Shown piece after piece: positions 1 through 6,532 of a DNA stretch of 8,331 nt. The notes under the pieces were generated by a model. It did no database searches and was not told the DNA's origin. It saw only the letters and a list, made by a program, of their open reading frames with translations. The translations under genes were made by a program, and so were the position numbers. Origin of the DNA: Actimicrobium sp047621665 (lineage in GTDB: Bacteria > Pseudomonadota > Gammaproteobacteria > Burkholderiales > Burkholderiaceae_D); NCBI GenBank assembly GCA_047621665.1, contig JBLHMB010000104.1, positions 1 through 8,331 on the forward strand, written 5' to 3'. The stretch's first letter is position 1. Every line of letters begins with the position of its first letter.

Positions 1-563
1 TTGCCGAAGGCAAAACCACCTGCTCGTTGTGCTCGCGGCTGCGGCGCGGCATTCTGTACCGGGTTGCCGACGAACTCGGCGCGACCAAAATCGCACTGGG
101 ACATCATCGCGACGATATCCTTGAAACATTTTTCCTAAATATGTTTTTTGGCGGAAAACTCAAGAGCATGCCGCCCAAGCTGCAATCCGATGACGGCAAG
201 CACATCGTGATCCGGCCGCTGGCGTATGTAAAAGAAGCCGATACCGAACGCTACGCCGAGGTCAAGAATTTCCCGATCATTCCGTGCGATCTGTGCGGCA
301 GCCAGGAAAACCTGCAGCGCAAGCAACTCAAGAACATGCTGCGTGACTGGGACAAAAAAAATCCGGGCCGCACCGACAATATCTTTGCGGCACTGTCGAC
401 GGTAGTACCGTCGCACCTGATGGATCGCAGCCTGTTTGATTTCGCCGGCCTGGCCGTGACCGGAGCGCCGGTCGTCGATGGTGATATTGCCTTCGATGAC
501 GAGCCTTGCGCGCTACCGACAACATTGCCGGGCACGATTACGCTGCAGCCGGTGTCACGCTAA
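1..563 (+). CDS. ttcA: tRNA 2-thiocytidine biosynthesis protein TtcA, C-terminal part (5' end outside window)
   Basis: TtcA is the cytoplasmic Fe-S enzyme that thiolates cytidine 32 of certain tRNAs, using ATP to activate the base. The frame is open from base 3 to the TAA at 561-563, about 186 residues; E. coli TtcA is about 311, so the first third, with the SGGKDS PP-loop that binds ATP, lies before the window. Seen here: a CSLC motif at bases 21-32, matching the family's paired cluster cysteines (C122/C125 in E. coli). The family signature LGHHRDDILETFFLNMFF follows at about 93-146, then PCDLCGSQ at about 282-305, which holds the third cluster cysteine, and LQRKQLKNML. The tail after FDFAGL is poorly conserved. 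A second in-frame TAA lies one codon after the stop. An A8 run at 354-361 encodes the Lys-Lys-Asn stretch. The gene converges on the next one with an 11-base gap. Identification is firm; the internal TTG at 27 is not a real start. Confidence 0.94.
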   Translation, partial: AEGKTTCSLCSRLRRGILYRVADELGATKIALGHHRDDILETFFLNMFFGGKLKSMPPKLQSDDGKHIVIRPLAYVKEADTERYAEVKNFPIIPCDLCGSQENLQRKQLKNMLRDWDKKNPGRTDNIFAALSTVVPSHLMDRSLFDFAGLAVTGAPVVDGDIAFDDEPCALPTTLPGTITLQPVSR

Positions 564-574
564 CGCTAAAAGCG

Positions 575-1444
575 CTAAGCGGCGAGGTCCAGAAATAGTT
601 TCTGCAGGTCCTGCAGTTGCTCCAGCGCGTGGGTTTTTTGCTGCGGCGTGGCCAGTGCGATGATATCGGCTGTCAGCCGGATCGAGGCATCGGTCGACGC
701 GGCAAAGAACGCCGCATTGTCGTCCTTGCCGATGCGTTCATAGTGCACGCGGGTATACGTCTTGAGCGCTTGCACCACCGCCGTCCGCGGCGGCTGGTCA
801 AGGCGAATTTTCCTGAGCAGTGCGATGAGGTCACGATGGCGCTGCGAGCGGTCAGCCATCACCCGCTCGTTATCCAGGGGCCGGGCATCCGACAGACCGC
901 GGATTCGGGTCTGCTGCGCATCACTGAAATCGCCAAACCAGTACTCCGCCTGCTTGATAATTTTTTTGTAGCGAAACCGTTGACGCTCCTCAACGTCACC
1001 GACGAGGTAATCTTTACGATACTGTTCGGCGCTGTCAGCTAGCTTGCTTTCGATCCGGTCGATCTGCCCGGGACTCAACGACAAGGCCAGATCCGCGAGT
1101 GCCGGTAAAGCCTGATCGAGAATGACGACGAGGCGCTTTTTCAGTCCATCGTAATCGACCCGGACTGTTTCGGCGTTCACCGGATCCTGCAAGCGGCGCT
1201 GGCTGGCACCCATCAGTTGCGCATAGTCGGGCAACTGTGTTTTCTGGTGCCAGAAGAACAGGTTATCGAGCTGAGTACGCACCTGTTTTTGCTGCGCCTG
1301 ATCAAAATTGACATAGTTATTGAGCCACCAGTAAGACAAGGTTTCGCCATTGCTGTAAGTCAGCCGTAATGCACTGCATCCGGCCAGCACCACGGCGAAC
1401 GCGAGCAGCGCGGCCTTTTTGGTCATGCTCTGTGTAATGCGCAT
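575..1444 (-). CDS. DUF6279-like outer-membrane lipoprotein of unknown function
   Basis: The product is about 289 residues. It starts with a lipoprotein signal peptide: MRITQSMTKK, a hydrophobic stretch (residues 11-20), then the lipobox LAGC with the lipidated Cys at residue 23. The residue after Cys is Ser, so outer-membrane sorting is expected. The mature part is soluble, helical and charged, with an early YSNGETLSYWWLNNYVNF segment, then DQAQ and FWHQKTQLPDY. I recognise this pattern as the DUF6279 family (by memory, no search); no catalytic motif is visible and the role is unknown. Start: the frame stays open back to 1621, but that would overlap glmU. ATG at 1444 gives a normal signal peptide; ATG at 1426 (MTKKAALL) is an equally possible start with a slightly better purine-rich stretch (CAGAG) upstream. 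Neither has a strong Shine-Dalgarno. The gene is divergent from glmU and convergent with ttcA, so it is probably transcribed alone. A cell-envelope link with glmUS is suggested only by position. Confidence 0.85.
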   Translation of the reverse strand: MRITQSMTKKAALLAFAVVLAGCSALRLTYSNGETLSYWWLNNYVNFDQAQQKQVRTQLDNLFFWHQKTQLPDYAQLMGASQRRLQDPVNAETVRVDYDGLKKRLVVILDQALPALADLALSLSPGQIDRIESKLADSAEQYRKDYLVGDVEERQRFRYKKIIKQAEYWFGDFSDAQQTRIRGLSDARPLDNERVMADRSQRHRDLIALLRKIRLDQPPRTAVVQALKTYTRVHYERIGKDDNAAFFAASTDASIRLTADIIALATPQQKTHALEQLQDLQKLFLDLAA

Positions 1445-1454
1445 GTTAAGATTT

Positions 1455-1468
1455 TTGAAATTTTTCAA
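1455..1468. promoter_or_regulatory. AT-rich palindrome TTGAAA-TT-TTTCAA in the glmU/lipoprotein divergent gap
   Basis: The gap between the divergent lipoprotein and glmU starts is only 34 bases. It holds two perfect 6-base arms around a 2-base centre, in the most AT-rich stretch nearby. It sits 10-24 bases before the glmU ATG and 11-24 bases before the lipoprotein ATG, where it could act as an operator or as 5'-UTR structure for both genes. I recognise no known regulator site, and AT-rich DNA makes short palindromes easily, so this is a weak call. No good sigma-70 promoter pair is visible in the gap; promoters probably lie inside the opposing coding sequences. Confidence 0.3.
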
Positions 1469-1478
1469 TCGGGCACCT

Positions 1479-2837
1479 ATGAACGTTGTTATCCTTGCCG
1501 CCGGCATGGGCAAACGCATGCAGTCGGCGATGCCGAAAGTGTTGCACACGTTGGCAGGACAATCCTTGCTGGCGCATGTGGTCGCCACGGCCCGGTCACT
1601 CTCGCCAAGCCGGCTGTGCATTATTTATGGTCATGGCGGCGAGGCCGTACCGGCCGCTTTTCACGCTGACGACATCGTCTTCGCCAAGCAGGAGCCGCAA
1701 CTGGGAACCGGCCACGCGGTCATGCAAGCCCTGCCTTTCCTCGACGAGTGTACCCCGACGCTGGTGTTGTACGGTGACGTGCCCCTGACCACGGTCGACT
1801 CGCTGCAAAAACTGCTGGCCTGCGCCGGGACCGAATCGCTCGGCATTCTGACGATCGACATGGCCGATCCGAATGGCTATGGCCGCATCGTGCGCGAGCA
1901 GGATCGCATCGTACGCATCGTCGAGCAGAAGGATGCCAGTGCAACGGAGCTGACTATCACCGAAGTCAATACCGGCATTCTGGTCGCACCGACCGCGGCC
2001 CTCAAGCGCTGGCTGGCAGCCCTGTCGAACAACAATGCTCAGGGCGAGTACTACCTGACCGACATCGTCGCCAGCGCCGTTGCCGAGGGCATGCCGGTGC
2101 AGTCGGCCCAGCCCGGCGCGGTCTGGGAAACCCTGGGCGTCAACAGCAAGGTGCAACTGGCCGAACTGGAACGGGTCCATCAGCGCAACGTCGCGCAGCG
2201 CTTGCTGGAACAAGGCGTCACGCTGGCCGACCCATCGCGCATCGATGTGCGCGGCAAGCTCACCTGCGGGCGCGATGTCAGCATTGACGTGGGCTGCGTC
2301 TTCGAAGGTACGGTCACGCTGGCCGACAACGTGTGCATCGGCGCGCACTGCGTGATCAGCAATGCACGTATCGGTGACGGCGCACAGATCAAGCCGTTCT
2401 GCCATATCGACGATGCCGTGGTCGGTGCCGCCGCAATGATCGGTCCGTACGCCAGGTTGCGACCGGGGACCGAACTGGCCGACGCGGTCCATGTCGGCAA
2501 CTTTGTCGAGATCAAAAACAGCCAGCTTGGCAACGGCAGCAAGGCGAACCACCTGAGCTACATCGGCGACGCCACCATTGGTCAGCGCGTCAATGTCGGT
2601 GCCGGCACGATCACCTGCAACTACGACGGCGTCAACAAATACCGCACGGTCATCGAAGACGATGTCTTCATCGGCAGCGATACCCAATTGATTGCCCCGG
2701 TCACCGTCAGTGCCGGAGCGACCATCGGCGCCGGCACCACGCTAACCGGCAACGCCCCACCCGGCAAACTGACACTCTCCCGCAGCAAACAACTCACCAT
2801 CGCGGGCTGGCAACGGCCGGCCAAACAAAAAAAATAA
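1479..2837 (+). CDS. glmU: Bifunctional UDP-N-acetylglucosamine pyrophosphorylase / glucosamine-1-phosphate N-acetyltransferase
   Basis: Cytoplasmic two-domain enzyme making UDP-GlcNAc for peptidoglycan and LPS: the C-terminal half acetylates glucosamine-1-phosphate with acetyl-CoA, and the N-terminal half couples the product to UTP. It has 452 residues (E. coli 456). Residues 1-222 form the nucleotidyltransferase fold, with LAAGMGKRM (6-14), PKVLH with Lys20, YGDVP with metal-binding Asp100, IVEQKDA with Glu149, EVNTG with Asn164, and Asn222. From about residue 245 a left-handed beta-helix of hexapeptide repeats follows, carrying the acetyltransferase residues Arg328, Lys346, His358 (general base, in NHLSYIGD), Tyr361, Asn372 and Asn381. 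All equal E. coli numbering minus 5, so both activities should be intact. Start: ATG 1479 puts the first strand MNVVILAAG at the family's usual position; the in-frame upstream codons from 1419 lie in the opposing gene. Its Shine-Dalgarno is weak. First gene of a glmU-glmS pair. Confidence 0.97.
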   Translation: MNVVILAAGMGKRMQSAMPKVLHTLAGQSLLAHVVATARSLSPSRLCIIYGHGGEAVPAAFHADDIVFAKQEPQLGTGHAVMQALPFLDECTPTLVLYGDVPLTTVDSLQKLLACAGTESLGILTIDMADPNGYGRIVREQDRIVRIVEQKDASATELTITEVNTGILVAPTAALKRWLAALSNNNAQGEYYLTDIVASAVAEGMPVQSAQPGAVWETLGVNSKVQLAELERVHQRNVAQRLLEQGVTLADPSRIDVRGKLTCGRDVSIDVGCVFEGTVTLADNVCIGAHCVISNARIGDGAQIKPFCHIDDAVVGAAAMIGPYARLRPGTELADAVHVGNFVEIKNSQLGNGSKANHLSYIGDATIGQRVNVGAGTITCNYDGVNKYRTVIEDDVFIGSDTQLIAPVTVSAGATIGAGTTLTGNAPPGKLTLSRSKQLTIAGWQRPAKQKK

Positions 2838-2842
2838 GGAAG
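2836..2842 (+). promoter_or_regulatory. glmS ribosome binding site overlapping the glmU stop codon
   Basis: AAGGAAG is a strong Shine-Dalgarno, 5 bases before the glmS ATG at 2848. Its first two bases are the last two of the glmU TAA, so ribosomes ending glmU stop on the glmS initiation site. This favours translational coupling and co-transcription. The 10-base gap leaves no room for a glmS ribozyme like that of Gram-positive bacteria. Confidence 0.8.
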
Positions 2843-2847
2843 TCTCT

Positions 2848-4677
2848 ATGTGCGGTATCGTCGGTGCAGTTTCTACACGCAACATCATTCCCGTCCTGCT
2901 GCAAGGCCTCAAACGCCTTGAATATCGTGGCTACGATTCCTGCGGCGTCGCCGTGTTCAATGACGGCCTCAAGCGCGCCCGCAGTACCGCGCGCGTTGCC
3001 GAACTTGAAACCCAGATCGCCCAATCCGGCCTTGAAGGCAGCACCGGTATTTCGCATACCCGCTGGGCTACGCACGGCGCACCCGTGACATTCAATGCGC
3101 ATCCGCATTTTTCACCGGGACCCGATGGCGAGCACCGCATCGCGCTAGTCCATAACGGCATCATTGAAAACTACGAAGAAATCCGCACTGAACTCAAAGT
3201 ACTCGGTTACGTGTTCGAATCCCAGACCGATACCGAAGTCGTCGCTCACCTGGTCAACCACCTCTATGACGGCGACCTGTTGCGCACCATGCAACGCGCC
3301 GTCAAGCGCCTCACGGGCGCCTATGCCATTGCAGCCTTCTGCAAGGACGAACCCCATCGTGTGGTCGGTGCGCGCTCCGGCTGCCCGCTCATCGTCGGCA
3401 TCGGCACCGATGAAAATTTCCTGGCCTCGGATGCGATGGCGCTGTCCGGCTCGACCGATCAGATCCTGTATCTCGAAGAAGGCGACGTCGTCGACCTGCA
3501 GCGCGGTAGCGTGCGCATCACTGACAGGAACGACCAGCCGGTCGAACGCGTCGTGCACACGGTCAGCGCTTACGCCGGCGATATTGATCTGGGTCCGTAC
3601 CGCCATTACATGCAAAAAGAGATTTTTGAACAACCGCGCGCCATCACCGACACGCTCGAAGGCGTGCAAGGCTTCGTACCGGAGTTGTTCGGCGCAGCCG
3701 CCGGCACAGTCTTCAAGGAGATCGATGCGATCCAGATTCTCGCCTGCGGCACCAGCCTGTATTCCGGCATGACGGCGCGCTACTGGCTCGAAGCACTGAC
3801 CGGTCTGCCGACGCAAGTCGAGATCGCCAGCGAGTACCGCTACCGCACGCCGGCCGTCAATCCGAATGCGTTGATTGTCGTCATTTCGCAATCCGGTGAA
3901 ACCGCCGATACGCTGGCCGCACTCAAATACGCGAAAGAACTCGGTCACCGCCATTCACTGGCAATCTGCAATGTCGGCACCTCGGCAATGGTGCGCGAAA
4001 CCGAACTGTCGTATCTGACCCGCGCCGGCGCCGAAATCGGTGTCGCCTCGACCAAAGCCTTCACGACGCAACTCACGGCGCTGTTCCTGCTGACGCTGAC
4101 GCTGGCCAAAATGCGCGGCCGCCTGACCGATGAGCAGGAACACACGCACCTGAAAAATCTGCGCCATCTACCTACGGCAATCCAGAGTGTACTGGCACTG
4201 GAGCCACAGATCATCGCCTGGGCCGAGGCATTCGCGCGCAAGGAAAATGCGCTATTCCTCGGTCGCGGCATGCACTATCCGATCGCCCTCGAAGGTGCGC
4301 TCAAGCTCAAGGAAATCTCGTATATCCACGCCGAAGCCTATCCGGCAGGCGAGCTCAAGCATGGTCCGCTGGCGCTGGTGACCGACCAGATGCCGGTCAT
4401 CACGGTGGCGCCAAACGATACGCTGATTGAAAAACTGAAATCAAACATGCAGGAAGTGCGCGCCCGCGGCGGTCAGTTGTACGTTTTTGCCGATGCCGAT
4501 TCGCACATCTCGTCAAGCGAAGGCATTCATGTCATCCGCTTGCCCGAGCATTACGGTTTGCTGTCACCGATCCTGCATGTAGTGCCGCTGCAATTGCTGG
4601 CGTATCACACGGCACTGGTGCGCGGCACCGATGTCGACAAACCACGCAACCTGGCCAAGTCGGTCACGGTGGAATAG
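2848..4677 (+). CDS. glmS: Glutamine--fructose-6-phosphate aminotransferase (isomerizing)
   Basis: GlmS commits carbon to amino sugars: fructose-6-phosphate plus glutamine gives glucosamine-6-phosphate plus glutamate. It has 609 residues, the same length as E. coli GlmS. The N-terminal class II glutaminase domain (about 1-240) begins MCGIVGAV, with Cys2 as the nucleophile after Met removal, SHTRWATHG at 69-77 for glutamine binding, and VHNG with the oxyanion-hole Asn103/Gly104. Two SIS sugar-isomerase domains follow. The first has CGTS at 300-303 and SQSGETADT at 347-355 for the sugar phosphate. The second has GRGMHYPIALEGALKLKEIS with Glu489, then ELKHGPLAL with His505. The invariant C-terminal tail LAKSVTVE carries Lys604, which handles ring opening. 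Every key residue is present. It lies 10 bases after glmU with a strong Shine-Dalgarno and converges on the sensor kinase gene with a 10-base gap. I see no leader structure for sugar feedback control. Confidence 0.98.
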   Translation: MCGIVGAVSTRNIIPVLLQGLKRLEYRGYDSCGVAVFNDGLKRARSTARVAELETQIAQSGLEGSTGISHTRWATHGAPVTFNAHPHFSPGPDGEHRIALVHNGIIENYEEIRTELKVLGYVFESQTDTEVVAHLVNHLYDGDLLRTMQRAVKRLTGAYAIAAFCKDEPHRVVGARSGCPLIVGIGTDENFLASDAMALSGSTDQILYLEEGDVVDLQRGSVRITDRNDQPVERVVHTVSAYAGDIDLGPYRHYMQKEIFEQPRAITDTLEGVQGFVPELFGAAAGTVFKEIDAIQILACGTSLYSGMTARYWLEALTGLPTQVEIASEYRYRTPAVNPNALIVVISQSGETADTLAALKYAKELGHRHSLAICNVGTSAMVRETELSYLTRAGAEIGVASTKAFTTQLTALFLLTLTLAKMRGRLTDEQEHTHLKNLRHLPTAIQSVLALEPQIIAWAEAFARKENALFLGRGMHYPIALEGALKLKEISYIHAEAYPAGELKHGPLALVTDQMPVITVAPNDTLIEKLKSNMQEVRARGGQLYVFADADSHISSSEGIHVIRLPEHYGLLSPILHVVPLQLLAYHTALVRGTDVDKPRNLAKSVTVE

Positions 4678-4687
4678 CCAGGCAGCG

Positions 4688-6487
4688 TCAGGCCCGCGCC
4701 AGAAACTCCTCCATCTGGCGCGAGCAGTGACGAATCATCGTCATGGCGTCCTGCAGCTGACGGAACAATTCCGGTAACGCCTCGACCGGGCCGTCGAGCA
4801 GGGCGGCTTCCGTCAGTCCAGCCAGATGGAACAGCTCGCGGGCATGCAACGACGCGGCTACGCCACGCAACTGGTGCACCAGATCAATCGCTGCACCGGT
4901 CTCGTTGTTATCGAACAGGCGCTGCGCCGCGACAGCGTCATCACCTTGTCGTTCCACGAACGTGCGCAAGATCGATCCAAGTCGGGTCCGGTCGCCACCG
5001 AATATTTTCAAGGCTGCGGCAAAGTCCAACCCGGCCAGCCAGGTGGCTGCCGGCGCCGCAGCGGCAACTACCGAACCGGTACTGGCGGGCCAGGTGATAC
5101 CGGCATCAGTGATTAGCGTGAGCAAGGCATCGACATCGAGTGGTTTGGCCAGAAAGCCCGTCATGCCGGCACCGTTCGTACCGGCCGACATCGGTCCTTG
5201 CACAAGCGCGGTAAAGGCAATCACCGGCAGCGTTACCATGTCGGGATTGTTACGTATCAACCGGGTGGCCGTGTAGCCATCCATCAACGGCATCTGGATG
5301 TCCATCAGCACGATGTCAAACCGGGTGGCCGGCATCGTCAGCGCCGCCAGTACACCAATTCCGTCACCGACCATCACGACCCCGGCACCGGCTCCCACCA
5401 GCACCTGCGCGACGACCTCCTGATTGATCGTGTTGTCTTCGGCAACCAGCAGACGCAGACCGGCCAGTGGCAAGCCACGCGGACGGGGTGCCGCCACAGT
5501 GGCTTCAGAGCCGGCTGGAAATAGCCGCGCTACCGCTTCGTTCAAACTCCAGCGCGTCAAAGGCTTGGCAACAAGTTCGTCAATAGTGCCGTCACGGCTG
5601 CCGGCAGAAAACCGCTCGAGCCCGGATAGCGGAACCATCAGGAGAACCCGCGGCAGCGCGCGATCAGCGACCGTATGCATCTGGCGCAGCAGCGCCATTG
5701 TATCCAGACCCGGTAGTTGCCCGTCCAGTAGCAGCAAGTCGACCTCTCCCCGCACCGCTCCGGCATGCACCTGCGCTGACAGGTTCGGCCCGGCCGGATC
5801 AATGACCCGGACCTGCCAACCCGATGCCACACAGGCATCGCGCAACAGTCCGCGTGTCAACGCATGCCCTTCCACGATCAGTACGCGCAAGGTAGATGGA
5901 ACACTGACCGGCAGCGCTGACGCGACCGGACCAACGGATATCAAGGGCAACGAAAATCGAAACAAGCTGCCCTGTCCCGGCGCGCTCTCGACGTGGATCT
6001 GGCCACCCATCATCGTCACCAGGCGGTTGCTGATCGCCAGGCCCAAACCGGTACCGCCATACAACCGGCTGGTCGACTCATTGGCCTGTCTGAACGCATC
6101 AAAAATAGTAGGCAGCGACTCTGCGGCAATACCGATACCGGTGTCGCGGACGCTCACTTGCAGCGTGACCGGCGTATCGCTACCGCTTGACGGTAACGCT
6201 TGGCAGCGCACCGAGACGACTATCTCCCCGCGCCCGGTGAATTTAAGCGCATTGCTGATCAGGTTCAGCAAGATTTGCTGCAACCGCATCGGATCACCGA
6301 CCAATGCGTCGGGCACCTCCGCGGGCAGGTCAAGCACCACCGCTACCTCCTTGTGGCCGACACCGACACCCAATACCGAGGCGGCTGTCCGCATGAGCAG
6401 GTTCAACGAAAACGGGATGCTTTCGATGCGCAACTGGTTGGCTTCCATCTTCGACAAATCCAGAATGTCATTGATTAGCGCCTGCAA
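4688..6487 (-). CDS. Sensor kinase C-terminal part: HATPase-REC-REC-HPt, downstream of the premature TAG
   Basis: This is 599 residues from a TTG at 6487; in the uninterrupted gene that codon is just a Leu. Residues 1-20 finish HisKA (LINDILDLSKMEANQL). HATPase_c follows with N-box LLNLISNALKFT (Asn79), G1 box DTGIGI (115-120), FDAFRQ F-box, and G2 box GGTGLGLAI (144-152): a complete ATP site. REC 1 (about 199-323) has the likely phospho-Asp255 (LLLLDGQLPG) and Lys308, but its acidic pair reads Glu206-Gly207 and the usual Thr/Ser is absent. REC 2 (about 342-460) is canonical: AEDN (349-352), MDIQMP with Asp396, Thr426, Lys448. HPt (about 487-599) has His538 in VHQLRG. No good Shine-Dalgarno precedes the TTG, nor the next ATG at 6448, so efficient independent translation is doubtful. 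The gene ends 10 bases from the convergent glmS stop. Confidence 0.65.
   Translation of the reverse strand: MQALINDILDLSKMEANQLRIESIPFSLNLLMRTAASVLGVGVGHKEVAVVLDLPAEVPDALVGDPMRLQQILLNLISNALKFTGRGEIVVSVRCQALPSSGSDTPVTLQVSVRDTGIGIAAESLPTIFDAFRQANESTSRLYGGTGLGLAISNRLVTMMGGQIHVESAPGQGSLFRFSLPLISVGPVASALPVSVPSTLRVLIVEGHALTRGLLRDACVASGWQVRVIDPAGPNLSAQVHAGAVRGEVDLLLLDGQLPGLDTMALLRQMHTVADRALPRVLLMVPLSGLERFSAGSRDGTIDELVAKPLTRWSLNEAVARLFPAGSEATVAAPRPRGLPLAGLRLLVAEDNTINQEVVAQVLVGAGAGVVMVGDGIGVLAALTMPATRFDIVLMDIQMPLMDGYTATRLIRNNPDMVTLPVIAFTALVQGPMSAGTNGAGMTGFLAKPLDVDALLTLITDAGITWPASTGSVVAAAAPAATWLAGLDFAAALKIFGGDRTRLGSILRTFVERQGDDAVAAQRLFDNNETGAAIDLVHQLRGVAASLHARELFHLAGLTEAALLDGPVEALPELFRQLQDAMTMIRHCSRQMEEFLARA
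4695..4722. terminator. Possible hairpin at the glmS / kinase convergence (9-bp stem, no U-tract)
   Basis: CGCGCCAGA (4695-4703) and TCTGGCGCG (4714-4722) are perfect inverted repeats around a 10-base loop, starting 18 bases after the glmS stop and inside the last codons of the convergent kinase gene. A stable GC-rich hairpin would form in either transcript. No T run follows on either strand, so it is not a classical Rho-independent terminator; it may protect the glmS mRNA 3' end or assist stopping. It could also be chance within GC-rich coding sequence. Confidence 0.35.
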
Positions 6488-6529
6488 GGAGTGCGCCGAT
6501 AGCTGGATCTTATCGGTATAGTCGCGTTG

Positions 6530-6532
6530 CTA
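6530..6532 (-). other. In-frame amber (TAG) codon inside the HisKA domain
   Basis: On the minus strand the codons read CCG CTC AAC GCC TAG CAA CGC GAC TAT: Pro-Leu-Asn-Ala-stop-Gln-Arg-Asp-Tyr. Related kinases have an uninterrupted L-x-x-x-QRDY stretch here between the H-box helix and the second dimerisation helix. A C-to-T change in CAG (Gln) would explain it. No insertion, deletion or repeat is visible around it. Confidence 0.85.

Noticed and set aside
564..574. CGCT-AAA-AGCG inverted repeat exactly filling the ttcA/lipoprotein gap, as a terminator
   Set aside because: A 4-bp stem with a 3-base loop and no T run is too weak to call a terminator.
1308..1337. TTGACA hexamer as a -35 box for a glmU promoter
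   Set aside because: Perfect -35 match, but the best -10 at proper spacing (TAAGAC) is poor, and the bases are accounted for by lipoprotein codons.
1596..2687. Long open frame (363 codons) antisense to glmU
   Set aside because: It lies wholly within glmU, whose motifs are complete. The translation has the Asp/Val/Ala-rich, low-complexity look of an antisense shadow in GC-rich coding DNA, with no recognisable domain.
2838..2847. glmS ribozyme or leader riboswitch before glmS
   Set aside because: The gap to glmU is only 10 bases, consisting of the Shine-Dalgarno and a spacer.
3145..3954. Open frame of 269 codons antisense to glmS
   Set aside because: Shadow of a fully conserved glmS; no Shine-Dalgarno, domain or neighbour support.
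5424..6521. Open frame of 365 codons on the + strand opposite the kinase
   Set aside because: Ser/Arg/Pro-rich shadow of the HATPase/REC coding sequence; the minus-strand frame has clear kinase motifs throughout.
6529..6532. Programmed stop read-through or pyrrolysine at the kinase TAG
   Set aside because: The following CAA CGC does not complete the known CAA-YYA leaky context, which is eukaryotic/viral anyway, and there is no pyrrolysine machinery in view; kept only as an open possibility under the amber finding.
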